A stretch of 64,000 nt of DNA from Winogradskyella wichelsiae (lineage in GTDB: Bacteria > Bacteroidota > Bacteroidia > Flavobacteriales > Flavobacteriaceae). The position numbers were made by a program, and so were the translations under genes. The first letter of the stretch is position 1, and each line of letters starts with the position of its first letter. Below, piece after piece: positions 34,816-43,271 of this stretch. Location: contig NZ_JABFDJ010000001.1 of assembly GCF_013403925.1 (NCBI RefSeq), forward strand, positions 783,040 through 847,039, given 5' to 3'. The notes beneath the pieces are model-generated. The model was not told the origin of the DNA. It made no database searches and saw only the letters and a list, made by a program, of their open reading frames with translations.

Positions 34816-36059
34816 TTTTTAGATCGTGTTAATCGTCTAATTAAAGGCTCTACTGTTAAGCCTTGACCGATAATTGATACGACCACGACTACATATGTGA
34901 TAACTAGGAATAATTCTCTATGCATGTCTTTAGTTAAACTTAAAGCTAATGCAATAGAGATTCCACCGCGTAAGCCACCCCAAGTCATAATTAAATTAGT
35001 TTTAGGTACAAAATCTAAACGCTTTGCAAAAAACTTAATGGGTATAAATAGAGAAATATAACGACACATTAATATAATAGGAATTGCAAATAAACCTGCG
35101 TAGATAAATTTACCATCTAAAGTTAGAATCAACATTTCCATCCCTATCATAACAAATAGAATTGTGTTTAATAACACATCAACTAATTCCCAAAACTTAT
35201 CAACGTAAAGTTCGGTAGTTTCAGACATTGCCGAATTACGAACGGTATCATTCCCCACAATTAATCCCGCTGTAACCATAGCTAAAGGTGCAGATAAATG
35301 AAATTGATGTGCTAACATTGTTCCCCCCATAACTGCTGCTAGTGTTAATATAACTTCAATTTCATAACTATCAATAGAACGCATAAGTTGGTAGGTAATC
35401 CAACCTAACATTACACCTAAAACGATACCTCCAATAACTTCTTGACCAAATAAGGTTGCAATATCAGATAACTCAATAGCAGCATCTGGCTTTGCAGCAA
35501 TCGCAAAAATGGTTAAAAACACGACAACTCCAACTCCATCGTTAAATAATGATTCACCAACAATTTTAGTTTCTAATTTTTTTGGTGCTCCTGCTTTTTT
35601 CAAAATTCCTAAAACTGCAATAGGATCTGTTGGTGAAATTAGTGCCCCAAATAATAAGCAGTAAATAAAATCAATATTTAAACCCATCATTTTTAGCACA
35701 TAAAACATAGCAATACCGACTAAAAATGTTGACACTAAAACGCCCAAAGTCGCAAAGGCCAAAATAGGACCTCTTTGAACTCTCAGCTGATTAAAATTGG
35801 TGTGTAATGCACCTGCAAATAAGAGGAAACTCAGCATAATATCAAGCAACACTGTTTCAAAATCTATCATTGAGATAAATTCTTTTTCCTGTAATAACAA
35901 GGTATCATCAAATTGACCAATAACAACGACAACTACTGTAAATACAATGGTAATTACCATTAAACCAATTGTGATTGGCAATTTTAAAAATCGCTCATTT
36001 ATGTAACCAAAAAGAGCTGACAAAACGATTAAAATGGTGGTAATTGAATAGTAATCCAT
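34812..36059 (-). CDS. Sodium/proton antiporter, CPA1 (NhaP) family
   Basis: A 415-residue membrane protein with about 12 hydrophobic segments. Family motifs: ALISPTDPIAVLGIL (about 140-154) and ESLFNDGVGVVVFLTIFAIA (about 168-187), containing the Asp residues that coordinate the ion, and TWGGLRGGISIALALSL (about 360-376). It should export Na+ (or K+) in exchange for protons across the inner membrane, and would suit a marine organism. The DinB gene is 4 bp upstream, so the two are probably cotranscribed. Confidence 0.92.
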   Translation of the reverse strand: MDYYSITTILIVLSALFGYINERFLKLPITIGLMVITIVFTVVVVVIGQFDDTLLLQEKEFISMIDFETVLLDIMLSFLLFAGALHTNFNQLRVQRGPILAFATLGVLVSTFLVGIAMFYVLKMMGLNIDFIYCLLFGALISPTDPIAVLGILKKAGAPKKLETKIVGESLFNDGVGVVVFLTIFAIAAKPDAAIELSDIATLFGQEVIGGIVLGVMLGWITYQLMRSIDSYEIEVILTLAAVMGGTMLAHQFHLSAPLAMVTAGLIVGNDTVRNSAMSETTELYVDKFWELVDVLLNTILFVMIGMEMLILTLDGKFIYAGLFAIPIILMCRYISLFIPIKFFAKRLDFVPKTNLIMTWGGLRGGISIALALSLTKDMHRELFLVITYVVVVVSIIGQGLTVEPLIRRLTRSKN

Positions 36060-36063
36060 AAAG

Positions 36064-36519
36064 CTATAATGATTTTCTGAGTGCTAAAATATAACCTAAA
36101 TGCATACCTTCATGAAAATTATTGAATTCAATAGCTTCTTCTACATTATGCAATGTACTTTTCATGCCAACCGTGTATTCATAATAGGTCTTAAAAACAC
36201 CTTTGGTATAATCTTCTTTGGTTTTCTCAATCGTAGAGATCAATAGGTCTTTTATTACATCGACTTCTTGCTGTGATAAATTATTTTCGGGTTGCGTTCC
36301 ATTTCTAAATTTCGTTACCATATCATCAGATACCAACATTGACAAACCCGATAAATGATAAACCAAACGCTGTTGCGTAACAATCGTATGCGTAATATTC
36401 CAAATAATATTATTTGTAAATCCTTCGGGTATTTTATTAAGTTCGGCTAAGGAATGTTCATCAACAAAACGCACTAATAATTCTCTGTTTTTAAGAGTTA
36501 TGCCGAAGGTCCAATCCAT
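36064..36519 (-). CDS. DinB family protein
   Basis: A 151-residue four-helix-bundle protein of the DinB/YfiT type. The metal-binding His triad is visible: NITHTIVTQ (His about residue 43) and NNFHEGMHLGYI (about 133-144, two His). Members include thiol transferases and uncharacterised enzymes; specific activity is unknown. It is first in a probable two-gene unit with the antiporter (4 bp apart). Confidence 0.85.
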   Translation of the reverse strand: MDWTFGITLKNRELLVRFVDEHSLAELNKIPEGFTNNIIWNITHTIVTQQRLVYHLSGLSMLVSDDMVTKFRNGTQPENNLSQQEVDVIKDLLISTIEKTKEDYTKGVFKTYYEYTVGMKSTLHNVEEAIEFNNFHEGMHLGYILALRKSL

Positions 36520-36602
36520 AAATTGATAATTTTTTTAAATGTAATTAAATTTCATTATAATTAAGGTTAATTTGCATTTTGAAAAATTAGAAACTCACTA
36601 TT

Positions 36603-36956
36603 ATGAATAAAATATACTACCTCAGCAGCTGTAGCACTTGTAGCCGCATTCTTAAAGAACTAGATATCTCAGACGATTTTCAACTTCAAGATATAAAGAA
36701 AGACCCTATTACAAAAGAGCAAATAGAACAGATGCGAGCTTTAACCGATAGCTACGAAAGTTTATTTAGCAAACGCGCTATGCTATACAAAGAATTAGAT
36801 TTAAAAAATAAATCTTTAACGGAAGAAGATTATAAAAGCTACATTCTAGAACATTATACTTTTTTAAAACGCCCTGTCATCTTATTTAAAGATTCTATTT
36901 TTATCGGTAATGCTAAAAAAACTGTAGAAGCTGCCAAAGTAGCGATACACGGATAA
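36603..36956 (+). CDS. ArsC/Spx-like glutaredoxin-fold protein
   Basis: A 117-residue protein with SSCSTCSRILKEL near the N-terminus, the CxxC redox pair of the ArsC/Spx/MgsR group, and a C-terminal FLKRPVILFKDSIFIGNAKK with the conserved RP turn. Spx is a regulator and ArsC reduces arsenate; neither activity is clear here, and no arsenic genes adjoin it. It reads away from DinB with 83 bp between. Confidence 0.85.
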   Translation: MNKIYYLSSCSTCSRILKELDISDDFQLQDIKKDPITKEQIEQMRALTDSYESLFSKRAMLYKELDLKNKSLTEEDYKSYILEHYTFLKRPVILFKDSIFIGNAKKTVEAAKVAIHG

Positions 36957-37023
36957 AAAAGTTTAATCTTTTTTTCATTTTTATAACAGCATCAGCTTAC
37001 TCTAAATTGAAAACAAAACTAAT

Positions 37024-38157
37024 TTGCAAATAACATCTGAAGTCTTTACAACTATAGACGCTATTCCTCAATCTTATTGGGATAGCCTTAAATGCTGTAC
37101 CGATATTTACTATTCACCTGAGTTTTTAAAAGCTTTTGAGTCTGCCAACACAGATATTTCTTTTAATTATATTTTCATTTTAAAAAATAGGGAAGCCATT
37201 GCCTTTGCAAACACACAAATTGTAACCATTGGTATTAAAACTATTACCAAAAACATTAGTATGTCTAATAAATTGAGATGTACGGTTAACAACATGTTTT
37301 GTAATAATCACATCAAAGTTCTATTTTGTGGGAATGTGTTTTTAAGTGGTGAATACGGCACATTTTTAAAAGATGGGGAGGATAAAATTAAAACTTTTAA
37401 AGCTTTGGCTGATGGCGCGAAAGGACTAGCACAAAGCACAAAAAAGCTGAGTACTACTTTTATTAAAGATTTTAAAAATGAATCGCTTTGCATAACCAAT
37501 GAACTTAAAACTCTAGATTATGCCGCCATGCAAGTGGAGCCTAATATGATTATTACTTTAAAACCAGAATGGCATTCTTTTGAAGATTACACCAAAGCTT
37601 TAAAATCTAAATACCGAGTTAAAGCAAATAGATCTGATGCAAAAAGTGAAAGTTTACAGGTTCGTTTTTTTACTGAACAAGATATTACAAAACATAAAAA
37701 TGAACTTCAAGAACTTTACCAAAACACTATTGCTAACGCTGATTTTAATGCTCAAATTCTAAATTTAAAAACTTACATTCACCTTAAAAAAGCCTTTAAA
37801 GACCAGTTTATAGTCAAAGGATATTTTCTAGACCAAAAATTAGTCGGTTTTTTATCAGCAATGCAAAACGACAAGAATCTTGATGCACATTTTATTGGTA
37901 TCGATTATGAGCAAAATAAAGAATTTGCCATTTATCCTCGTATTTTAAATGACTACGTTAGATTAGGTATTGCTACAAAATCGACAAAAATTAATCTAGG
38001 AAGAACCGCTTCTGAAATAAAAAGTACGCTCGGTGCACAACCTGAAGACCTAACCTGTTATTGCAAACACAAAAGGTATTTACCTAACCAGGTTTTAAAA
38101 CCGTTTATTAAAAATGTGCAGATAAAATCTTTTAAGCAACATTCTGTTTTTAAGTAA
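37024..38157 (+). CDS. GNAT / FemAB-like acyltransferase
   Basis: A 377-residue protein. The start appears to be TTG at 37024; no in-frame ATG occurs near the expected N-terminus. The C-terminal half (about 185-355) contains YTKALKSKYRVKANRSDAKS, then a GNAT-like core with YFLDQKLVGFLSAMQND, and GRTASEIKSTLGAQPED, which recalls the BioF2-like/FemAB-like acetyltransferase family. The substrate is unknown. It is followed by a hairpin terminator (38162-38197). Confidence 0.65.
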   Translation: MQITSEVFTTIDAIPQSYWDSLKCCTDIYYSPEFLKAFESANTDISFNYIFILKNREAIAFANTQIVTIGIKTITKNISMSNKLRCTVNNMFCNNHIKVLFCGNVFLSGEYGTFLKDGEDKIKTFKALADGAKGLAQSTKKLSTTFIKDFKNESLCITNELKTLDYAAMQVEPNMIITLKPEWHSFEDYTKALKSKYRVKANRSDAKSESLQVRFFTEQDITKHKNELQELYQNTIANADFNAQILNLKTYIHLKKAFKDQFIVKGYFLDQKLVGFLSAMQNDKNLDAHFIGIDYEQNKEFAIYPRILNDYVRLGIATKSTKINLGRTASEIKSTLGAQPEDLTCYCKHKRYLPNQVLKPFIKNVQIKSFKQHSVFK

Positions 38158-38161
38158 AAAC

Positions 38162-38197
38162 AAAACCTATGAAATTATAAAAAATCGCATAGGTTTT
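38162..38197. terminator. Hairpin terminator between convergent genes
   Basis: AAAACCTATG (38162-38171) pairs perfectly with CATAGGTTTT (38188-38197); the loop is 16 bases. It lies between the acyltransferase and thioesterase genes. Confidence 0.65.
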
Positions 38198-38218
38198 ATA
38201 TTTATAAATTAAGAAATT

Positions 38219-38698
38219 TTAAATTCCCATAGGCTTCGGTCTTACTCCATGTTTACGCGTATCTTCTTTTGTTAACACTTTAAAACTCTCTGATTTCGGA
38301 AATTTATGAGCTAAATCTAACAGAACTTCTGGTAAACCTGATAATTTTCTTGCCTTAAGATCTATCCAACCACCTTGCATTTCGCAATACGCCAAATGGT
38401 CTCCTTTATGGTTATAAAAATTATGTTCAAACATAAAATACATACCATCTTCACTAATACCCGAAACTTCAATTGTAACTGTAATTGGAGTACCTAAAAA
38501 TGATTCTTTAAAATAATACATATGTTCATAGAACACTACAGGACCTACATTATGCTTCATGATTTCTGGCATAGAAAACCCTTGCTCTGAAAAGAAAGAC
38601 ATCCTTGCATGACTCATAAAATTGGTATAGGCAGAATTTGCTAAATGACCATTGGCATCTACATCGCTCCAGCGAATTTCAAACTGTTTTTTGTACAT
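38219..38698 (-). CDS. Acyl-CoA thioesterase (hotdog fold)
   Basis: A 159-residue protein typical of 4-hydroxybenzoyl-CoA-type thioesterases. The catalytic and structural segment IRWSDVDANGHLANSAYTNF (residues 8-27) contains the Asp and His-Leu pattern of the family. It probably hydrolyses a fatty acyl-CoA or related thioester. It is isolated, divergent from YicC with 133 bp between. Confidence 0.88.
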   Translation of the reverse strand: MYKKQFEIRWSDVDANGHLANSAYTNFMSHARMSFFSEQGFSMPEIMKHNVGPVVFYEHMYYFKESFLGTPITVTIEVSGISEDGMYFMFEHNFYNHKGDHLAYCEMQGGWIDLKARKLSGLPEVLLDLAHKFPKSESFKVLTKEDTRKHGVRPKPMGI

Positions 38699-38799
38699 AA
38701 ATTTTGTTTCTGTTGTGAATTACAAAGTTATAAAACTACATTAGTTCGCCTTAATTCTCGCTAAACTATTTAATCAAATAATAAAACCATTCAATTTTG

Positions 38800-38807
38800 T
38801 ACCTTTG
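38800..38807 (+). promoter_or_regulatory. -7 box TACCTTTG
   Basis: Exact TAnnTTTG box, 24 bp before ATG 38832. It overlaps a TTG at 38805 that could otherwise be taken as a start, so the later ATG is preferred. Confidence 0.55.
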
Positions 38808-38831
38808 CGCAACTTTAATTGCAATGCTTTA

Positions 38832-39689
38832 ATGATACAATCCATGACTGGTTATGGGAAATCTGTTCTTCAGCTCCCAACAAAAAAGATTTCAATAGAA
38901 TTAAAATCTTTAAATAGTAAAAGTTTAGACCTCAACGCTCGCATGCCTTCTATGTACAGAGCAAAAGAATTAGGGATAAGAAAACTTATTGCAAACAGCC
39001 TTGTTAGAGGTAAGGTCGATTTTTCACTTTTTGTAGAAATCACAGGTGAAGACACTAGCTCTAAAATTAACCAAACCGTAGTTAAGGAATACATTAAACA
39101 ACTTAAAGAAGTTGTAGATGGTGATGCTACAGAGCTTTTAAAAATGGCCATTCGTATGCCAGACGCTATAACTACAGAGCGTGACGACATTGATGAAGAT
39201 GAATGGACACTTATTAGTGAAGAAATTGACAAAGCCATTGCCAACATCGTAGAATACCGTAAGGATGAAGGCGCTACTCTAAACCAAGATTTCACGGAAA
39301 GAGTTGCAACCTTAAAACGTTTACTCGAGGAAGTAATTGCAATAGACCCGGAGCGTATTGATGGTGTAAGAGCTCGTTTAGAAAAAGGCGTTTCTGACCT
39401 TAAAGAAAAAGTAGATGAAAACCGTTTTGAACAAGAATTAGTTTATTACATTGAAAAATTTGACATCACCGAAGAAAAAGTACGCTTAGATAATCACTTA
39501 GAGTATTTTATAAAAACTTTAAATTCTGACGAATCTAACGGAAAAAAACTAGGATTTATTTCTCAAGAAATGGGAAGAGAGATTAACACCATCGGTTCAA
39601 AATCTAATTATGCCCCAATGCAAAAATTAGTAGTTCAGATGAAAGATGAACTTGAAAAAATTAAAGAACAATTATTAAATGTTCTTTAA
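38832..39689 (+). CDS. YicC family endoribonuclease-like protein
   Basis: About 285 residues from ATG 38832 (MIQSMTGYGK), the normal start of the family; the longer frame from TTG 38805 crosses the -7 box. Conserved parts: SMTGYGKSVLQLPTK, IELKSLNSKSLDLNARMP, and the C-terminal IDTIGSKS-type segment EINTIGSKSNYAPMQKLVVQ. YicC has been described as an RNase that acts on a small RNA in E. coli. It opens the operon yicC-gmk-nadD. Confidence 0.9.
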   Translation: MIQSMTGYGKSVLQLPTKKISIELKSLNSKSLDLNARMPSMYRAKELGIRKLIANSLVRGKVDFSLFVEITGEDTSSKINQTVVKEYIKQLKEVVDGDATELLKMAIRMPDAITTERDDIDEDEWTLISEEIDKAIANIVEYRKDEGATLNQDFTERVATLKRLLEEVIAIDPERIDGVRARLEKGVSDLKEKVDENRFEQELVYYIEKFDITEEKVRLDNHLEYFIKTLNSDESNGKKLGFISQEMGREINTIGSKSNYAPMQKLVVQMKDELEKIKEQLLNVL

Positions 39690-39715
39690 CATTAGTAAGC
39701 AAAAAACATTATACT

Positions 39716-40306
39716 TTGTCATACATTAAAAACGAAAAACAAGGCAAGCTTATTGTCTTTTCAGCACCTTCAGGATCTGGAAAAACAACTATAGTGCGTC
39801 ACTTGTTAAACCAACCAGACCTTAATTTAGAATTTTCTATTTCTGCAACATCACGCGAAAAACGTGGTAACGAAATACACGGTAAAGATTATTACTATTT
39901 ATCCATAGAAGAGTTTAAAAACCGCATTAAAAATGATGAGTTTTTAGAATGGGAAGAAGTTTACAGAGATAATTTCTACGGTACCTTAAAAACTGAAATC
40001 GCTCGTATTTGGGCACAAGGAAAACACGTTATTTTTGATATTGATGTTTCAGGCGGACTTCGTATTAAAAGAAAATTTCCAGATCAAACAATTGCTATTT
40101 TTGTTAAGCCACCAGACCTAAATGAATTGGTAAGACGTTTAAAAGAACGTGGTGAGGAAAGTGAAGACAAAATAAGCATGCGTGTTTCTAAAGCACCTGC
40201 AGAATTAGCAACTGCTCCACTTTTCGATGAAATTGTCATCAACTCTAATTTAGATGAAGCTTTAGCAAATGCTCATAAACTAGTTGCAGATTTTATAGCA
40301 AAATAA
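39716..40306 (+). CDS. gmk: Guanylate kinase
   Basis: A 196-residue protein that phosphorylates GMP to GDP. P-loop SAPSGSGKTTI (about 15-25), GMP-site segments SISATSREKRGNEIHGKDYY and GTLKTEI, and the lid EESEDKISMR are visible. The start is TTG (39716-39718); no ATG is available near, and the P-loop sits at the expected distance. It follows yicC by 26 bp and precedes nadD by 1 bp. Confidence 0.95.
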   Translation: MSYIKNEKQGKLIVFSAPSGSGKTTIVRHLLNQPDLNLEFSISATSREKRGNEIHGKDYYYLSIEEFKNRIKNDEFLEWEEVYRDNFYGTLKTEIARIWAQGKHVIFDIDVSGGLRIKRKFPDQTIAIFVKPPDLNELVRRLKERGEESEDKISMRVSKAPAELATAPLFDEIVINSNLDEALANAHKLVADFIAK

Positions 40307-40307
40307 T

Positions 40308-40886
40308 ATGAAGGTTGGTTTATATTTTGGTACGTTTAACCCTATTCATATTGGGCATCTCACTATTGCCAATCATTTAGTTGAACATAGCGATTTAGAT
40401 GAAATTTGGTTTGTGGTAACCCCGTTAAGTCCTTTTAAAAAGAAAAGCAGCTTACTAGACAATTACCAACGTTTAGATATGGTTCATTTGGCTACAAAGG
40501 ACTATGATAAATTACGCCCGAGTGATATAGAATTTGGATTAAAACAACCCAACTACACCATTAACACTTTAACGTACCTCTTTGAGAAACACCCAGAATT
40601 TGAGTTTTCTCTCATTATGGGAGAAGACAATTTAAAGAGTTTTCACAAGTGGAAAAACAACGAAATAATTTTAGAAAATCATAGTATTTATGTGTATCCT
40701 AGATTATCGGAAGGCAAGGTTGTTAACGAATTAAAAGATCATCCTAAGGTTATAAAAGTTGAAGCGCCAATTATGGAACTTTCCTCTACTTTTATTAGAA
40801 ATGAAATTAAAGCAGGAAACAATATTAGACCAATGCTCCCTAATGACGTTTGGAAACTTATAGATGAAATGGGGTTTTATCGTTAG
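40308..40886 (+). CDS. nadD: Nicotinate-nucleotide adenylyltransferase
   Basis: A 192-residue protein that makes nicotinate adenine dinucleotide in NAD synthesis. The nucleotidyltransferase signature GLYFGTFNPIHIGHLTIANH (T/HxGH) and the C-terminal SSTFIRNEI motif (about 161-169) are present. It starts 1 bp after gmk and is surely cotranslated. Confidence 0.94.
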   Translation: MKVGLYFGTFNPIHIGHLTIANHLVEHSDLDEIWFVVTPLSPFKKKSSLLDNYQRLDMVHLATKDYDKLRPSDIEFGLKQPNYTINTLTYLFEKHPEFEFSLIMGEDNLKSFHKWKNNEIILENHSIYVYPRLSEGKVVNELKDHPKVIKVEAPIMELSSTFIRNEIKAGNNIRPMLPNDVWKLIDEMGFYR

Positions 40887-40917
40887 TATAATGTCATTCT
40901 AAACAGAATCACAGCCA

Positions 40918-41277
40918 TTAAAAATGATAAAAAGCATCTTCATAATGCGTTATTTTCTTAGTTGTTTTATTCTTTAATACGGCTGTAATATCAAAACGAG
41001 TTTCTAGATCAATAGCATTGCTTGTAATATATTCATCCATTGCTTTTACCAACAACTTAATCTTACTTGGTGTTACAAACTCTTGTGGATCTCCAAAAAA
41101 ATCAGAATTTCGAGTTTTAACCTCTACACAAACCATAAAACCATTGTGTTTTGCTATAATATCTATCTCTGCTTTTTGAAACACATAATTTCGTTCCACA
41201 ATTTCATATCCTTTTTTAATAAGATAATCCGTTGCCAATTGCTCTCCTAGTTGACCAAGTTCATTGTGTTCTGCCAT
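40918..41277 (-). CDS. YraN/UPF0102 family protein
   Basis: A 119-residue protein with an endonuclease-like core: GQLGEQLATDYLIKKGYEIV, then AEIDIIAKHNGFMVCVEVKT, which carries the D-(x)n-E-x-K catalytic pattern of the PD-(D/E)xK superfamily. The biological role of YraN is unresolved. It converges on nadD with 31 bp between the stops. Confidence 0.92.
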   Translation of the reverse strand: MAEHNELGQLGEQLATDYLIKKGYEIVERNYVFQKAEIDIIAKHNGFMVCVEVKTRNSDFFGDPQEFVTPSKIKLLVKAMDEYITSNAIDLETRFDITAVLKNKTTKKITHYEDAFYHF

Positions 41278-41458
41278 TATTCCTGAGAAAGTAAGAATCT
41301 AAATTTCGCAAATTTTAGATTCAAAATTAAAACCTTGTACTACGCTTATATGTTCTTAAAGATAAGCAATTAAATAGTTTGAGTCAAAACCTCTTTCTTT
41401 CAAGCACATAAAATAGTACAATTAGTCCTATCTTTAATTTAATTTCAAAGTTGATAAA

Positions 41459-41761
41459 ATGGCGAGTCATGTTAAGTGTCCTAATTGTGGTGTCTACAAT
41501 ACAAATGAAGAATATTGTACCCAATGTAATACGCTTTTGTCTTATAAAAAAAGACGCGAATTAGCCTTTGCTCAAGACAAAAAAGACCGTTTAGAACGCG
41601 AGCGTCTTCAAAATGAAGCTTCCCCTTCTTTCTATGAAAAGTACAAAGACCATAAATTTTTAATCGTGCGTGTTTTTGTAAAAATCACACATTCTATTTG
41701 GCTCGGTTTTATGGCTATTGGTGTATTTATCGCTTGGCTCATTACAGCAATTGCAGCATAA
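41459..41761 (+). CDS. Zinc-ribbon membrane protein, hypothetical
   Basis: A 100-residue protein. The N-terminus has CPNC (about 8-11) and CTQC (about 20-23), a zinc-ribbon; the C-terminus (about 77-98) is one hydrophobic membrane segment. A charged linker KKRRELAFAQDKKDRLERER lies between. A TATCTTTA box near 41429 could be its -7 element. The family is unnamed to me. Confidence 0.75.
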   Translation: MASHVKCPNCGVYNTNEEYCTQCNTLLSYKKRRELAFAQDKKDRLERERLQNEASPSFYEKYKDHKFLIVRVFVKITHSIWLGFMAIGVFIAWLITAIAA

Positions 41762-41815
41762 AGATCAAGAAATGATTAAATAAATTCTGTGTGAGCTTTA
41801 GAAAACAATAAGACT

Positions 41816-42169
41816 TTGAAAATATTAAAACAGCCTTTATTCTTAATCAGTGTTGGCATGGCTACTGCTATCTATATTGCAAATCGATTTGAAACACCGC
41901 TACCAAATTGGATCTATTTTTACGTGAATGACTTTCTATGTATGCCTATTGTTTTAAGTCTATGCTTGGCTGTTTTACACATCTATAAAAAAACAGAAAT
42001 ACTTTACGTGCCATTAGTAATCATTATGCTATTAACCACTTTTTTCGCTTTGTATTTTGAAGCCTTCCTACCAGAAACAAACGCACGCTACACAAGTGAC
42101 CTTATAGATGTTGTACTCTATTTTTTAGGCGCGTTTCTATTTTATAAATTTCAAAAAAAGTTATTTTGA
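41816..42169 (+). CDS. Small membrane protein (magnesium citrate secondary transporter-like label)
   Basis: A 117-residue protein with four hydrophobic segments (about 8-24, 35-58, 63-82 and 92-110) and almost no soluble part. I recall similar flavobacterial proteins carrying the label magnesium citrate secondary transporter, which is not supported by any motif that I can see. The start is TTG at 41816; a later ATG would lose the first helix. The 3' end overlaps the convergent carboxypeptidase gene by 9 bp. Confidence 0.6.
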   Translation: MKILKQPLFLISVGMATAIYIANRFETPLPNWIYFYVNDFLCMPIVLSLCLAVLHIYKKTEILYVPLVIIMLLTTFFALYFEAFLPETNARYTSDLIDVVLYFLGAFLFYKFQKKLF

Positions 42170-43186
42170 ATATTTTAAAGTCGACTGTCCTTTACCCACA
42201 ACTAATTTCACTTCTTTTCCTAATATCAACGCACGATTGTCTTTTTCGTGACCCGCAGGCATATGAAACGTAATCGGAAAATCATATTCCGATAAAGCAT
42301 CTAAAATCAACTGCTCTACAGAAGTTCCCCAAAGCGTTGTGTTTTTTCGCATTCTCGTCATGTCACCAACTACAAGTCCGCTTAAATTATCAAAGTAACC
42401 CGCGCGTTTCAAGCTTTGTAACATACGATCTACATGATATTTATATTCTCCTATTTCTTCAATAAAAAGAATTTTACCATCCGTATCTAAACTTTCTTCA
42501 GAACCTAACATGGTATGTAAAATGGTAAGATTTCCACCTATTAGTTCACCCGATGCTTCGCCTACTCTATTATATTCCGATCCTTTTAAAGTATAACCTA
42601 CAGGCTGACCAAAAATGGTAGATTTAAACGTAGCAACTGTTTCTTTAATGGTGCTTATATCGTTTGGTAAACTCACACACATTAAAGCATGTAACGACTG
42701 AAAACCTTCCTTATGCATTTGATTGTGCAAAGCTGTTATATCTGAATAGCCAATTAGCCATTTAGGGTTTTCTTTAAATTTGGTATAATTCAATTTATCT
42801 AAAATACGAACCGTTCCATAACCACCACGGGCACACCAAATCGCACTTATTTTAGGATCGTCCATCGCTTTTTGTAAATCGGCACAACGCTCATCATCGG
42901 TCCCTGCAAAATGATCCGCTTTACTAAACACATGTTCTCCAACAACAGCATGTAATCCCCAACTTTTTAAAAGTCGTACGGCATGTTGTACTTCATCTGC
43001 TCTATTTTTTAAAATTCCAGAGGGTGCTACAATAGCAACCGTATCTCCTGCTTTTAAATATGGTGGTTGAATTAATTTTGAAGTCATTCCAATAGATTTA
43101 TTAGTTTCTATTTGGGCTTGTATTTTCGATGATATCATAAAAATAACGGTAAAAACAAGAGCCATTAAGTGTGGTCTAAAAGTCAT
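42161..43186 (-). CDS. LD-carboxypeptidase (S66 family)
   Basis: A 341-residue protein with a signal peptide-like start (about 1-24, FMISSKIQA). The S66 family cleaves the terminal D-alanine from cytoplasmic or periplasmic muropeptides. Visible: KAGDTVAIVAPSG, ARGGYGTVRILD, and WLIGYSDITALHNQM, where Ser is the nucleophile; ILFIEEIGEYKYHVDRML and a His near residue 316 (FHMPAGHE) complete the probable triad. It is alone on the minus strand, divergent from metG. Confidence 0.88.
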   Translation of the reverse strand: MTFRPHLMALVFTVIFMISSKIQAQIETNKSIGMTSKLIQPPYLKAGDTVAIVAPSGILKNRADEVQHAVRLLKSWGLHAVVGEHVFSKADHFAGTDDERCADLQKAMDDPKISAIWCARGGYGTVRILDKLNYTKFKENPKWLIGYSDITALHNQMHKEGFQSLHALMCVSLPNDISTIKETVATFKSTIFGQPVGYTLKGSEYNRVGEASGELIGGNLTILHTMLGSEESLDTDGKILFIEEIGEYKYHVDRMLQSLKRAGYFDNLSGLVVGDMTRMRKNTTLWGTSVEQLILDALSEYDFPITFHMPAGHEKDNRALILGKEVKLVVGKGQSTLKYSK

Positions 43187-43240
43187 AAATTTCGCTTTTG
43201 GTAAAAGTACATTTTTTTTCTAAATCCCTTATATATTGCG

Positions 43241-43248
43241 TACTTTTG
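43241..43248 (+). promoter_or_regulatory. -7 box TACTTTTG before metG
   Basis: Exact TAnnTTTG, 23 bp before ATG 43272. It lies within a longer frame that begins with TTG at 43236, so that longer start is rejected. Confidence 0.55.
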
Positions 43249-43271
43249 TAGCCTCAAAAAATAAGAAAAAC

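Noticed and set aside
43236..43271. Upstream TTG start for metG
   Set aside because: The TACTTTTG promoter box lies inside this stretch; homologues begin at [16 protein letters not shown].
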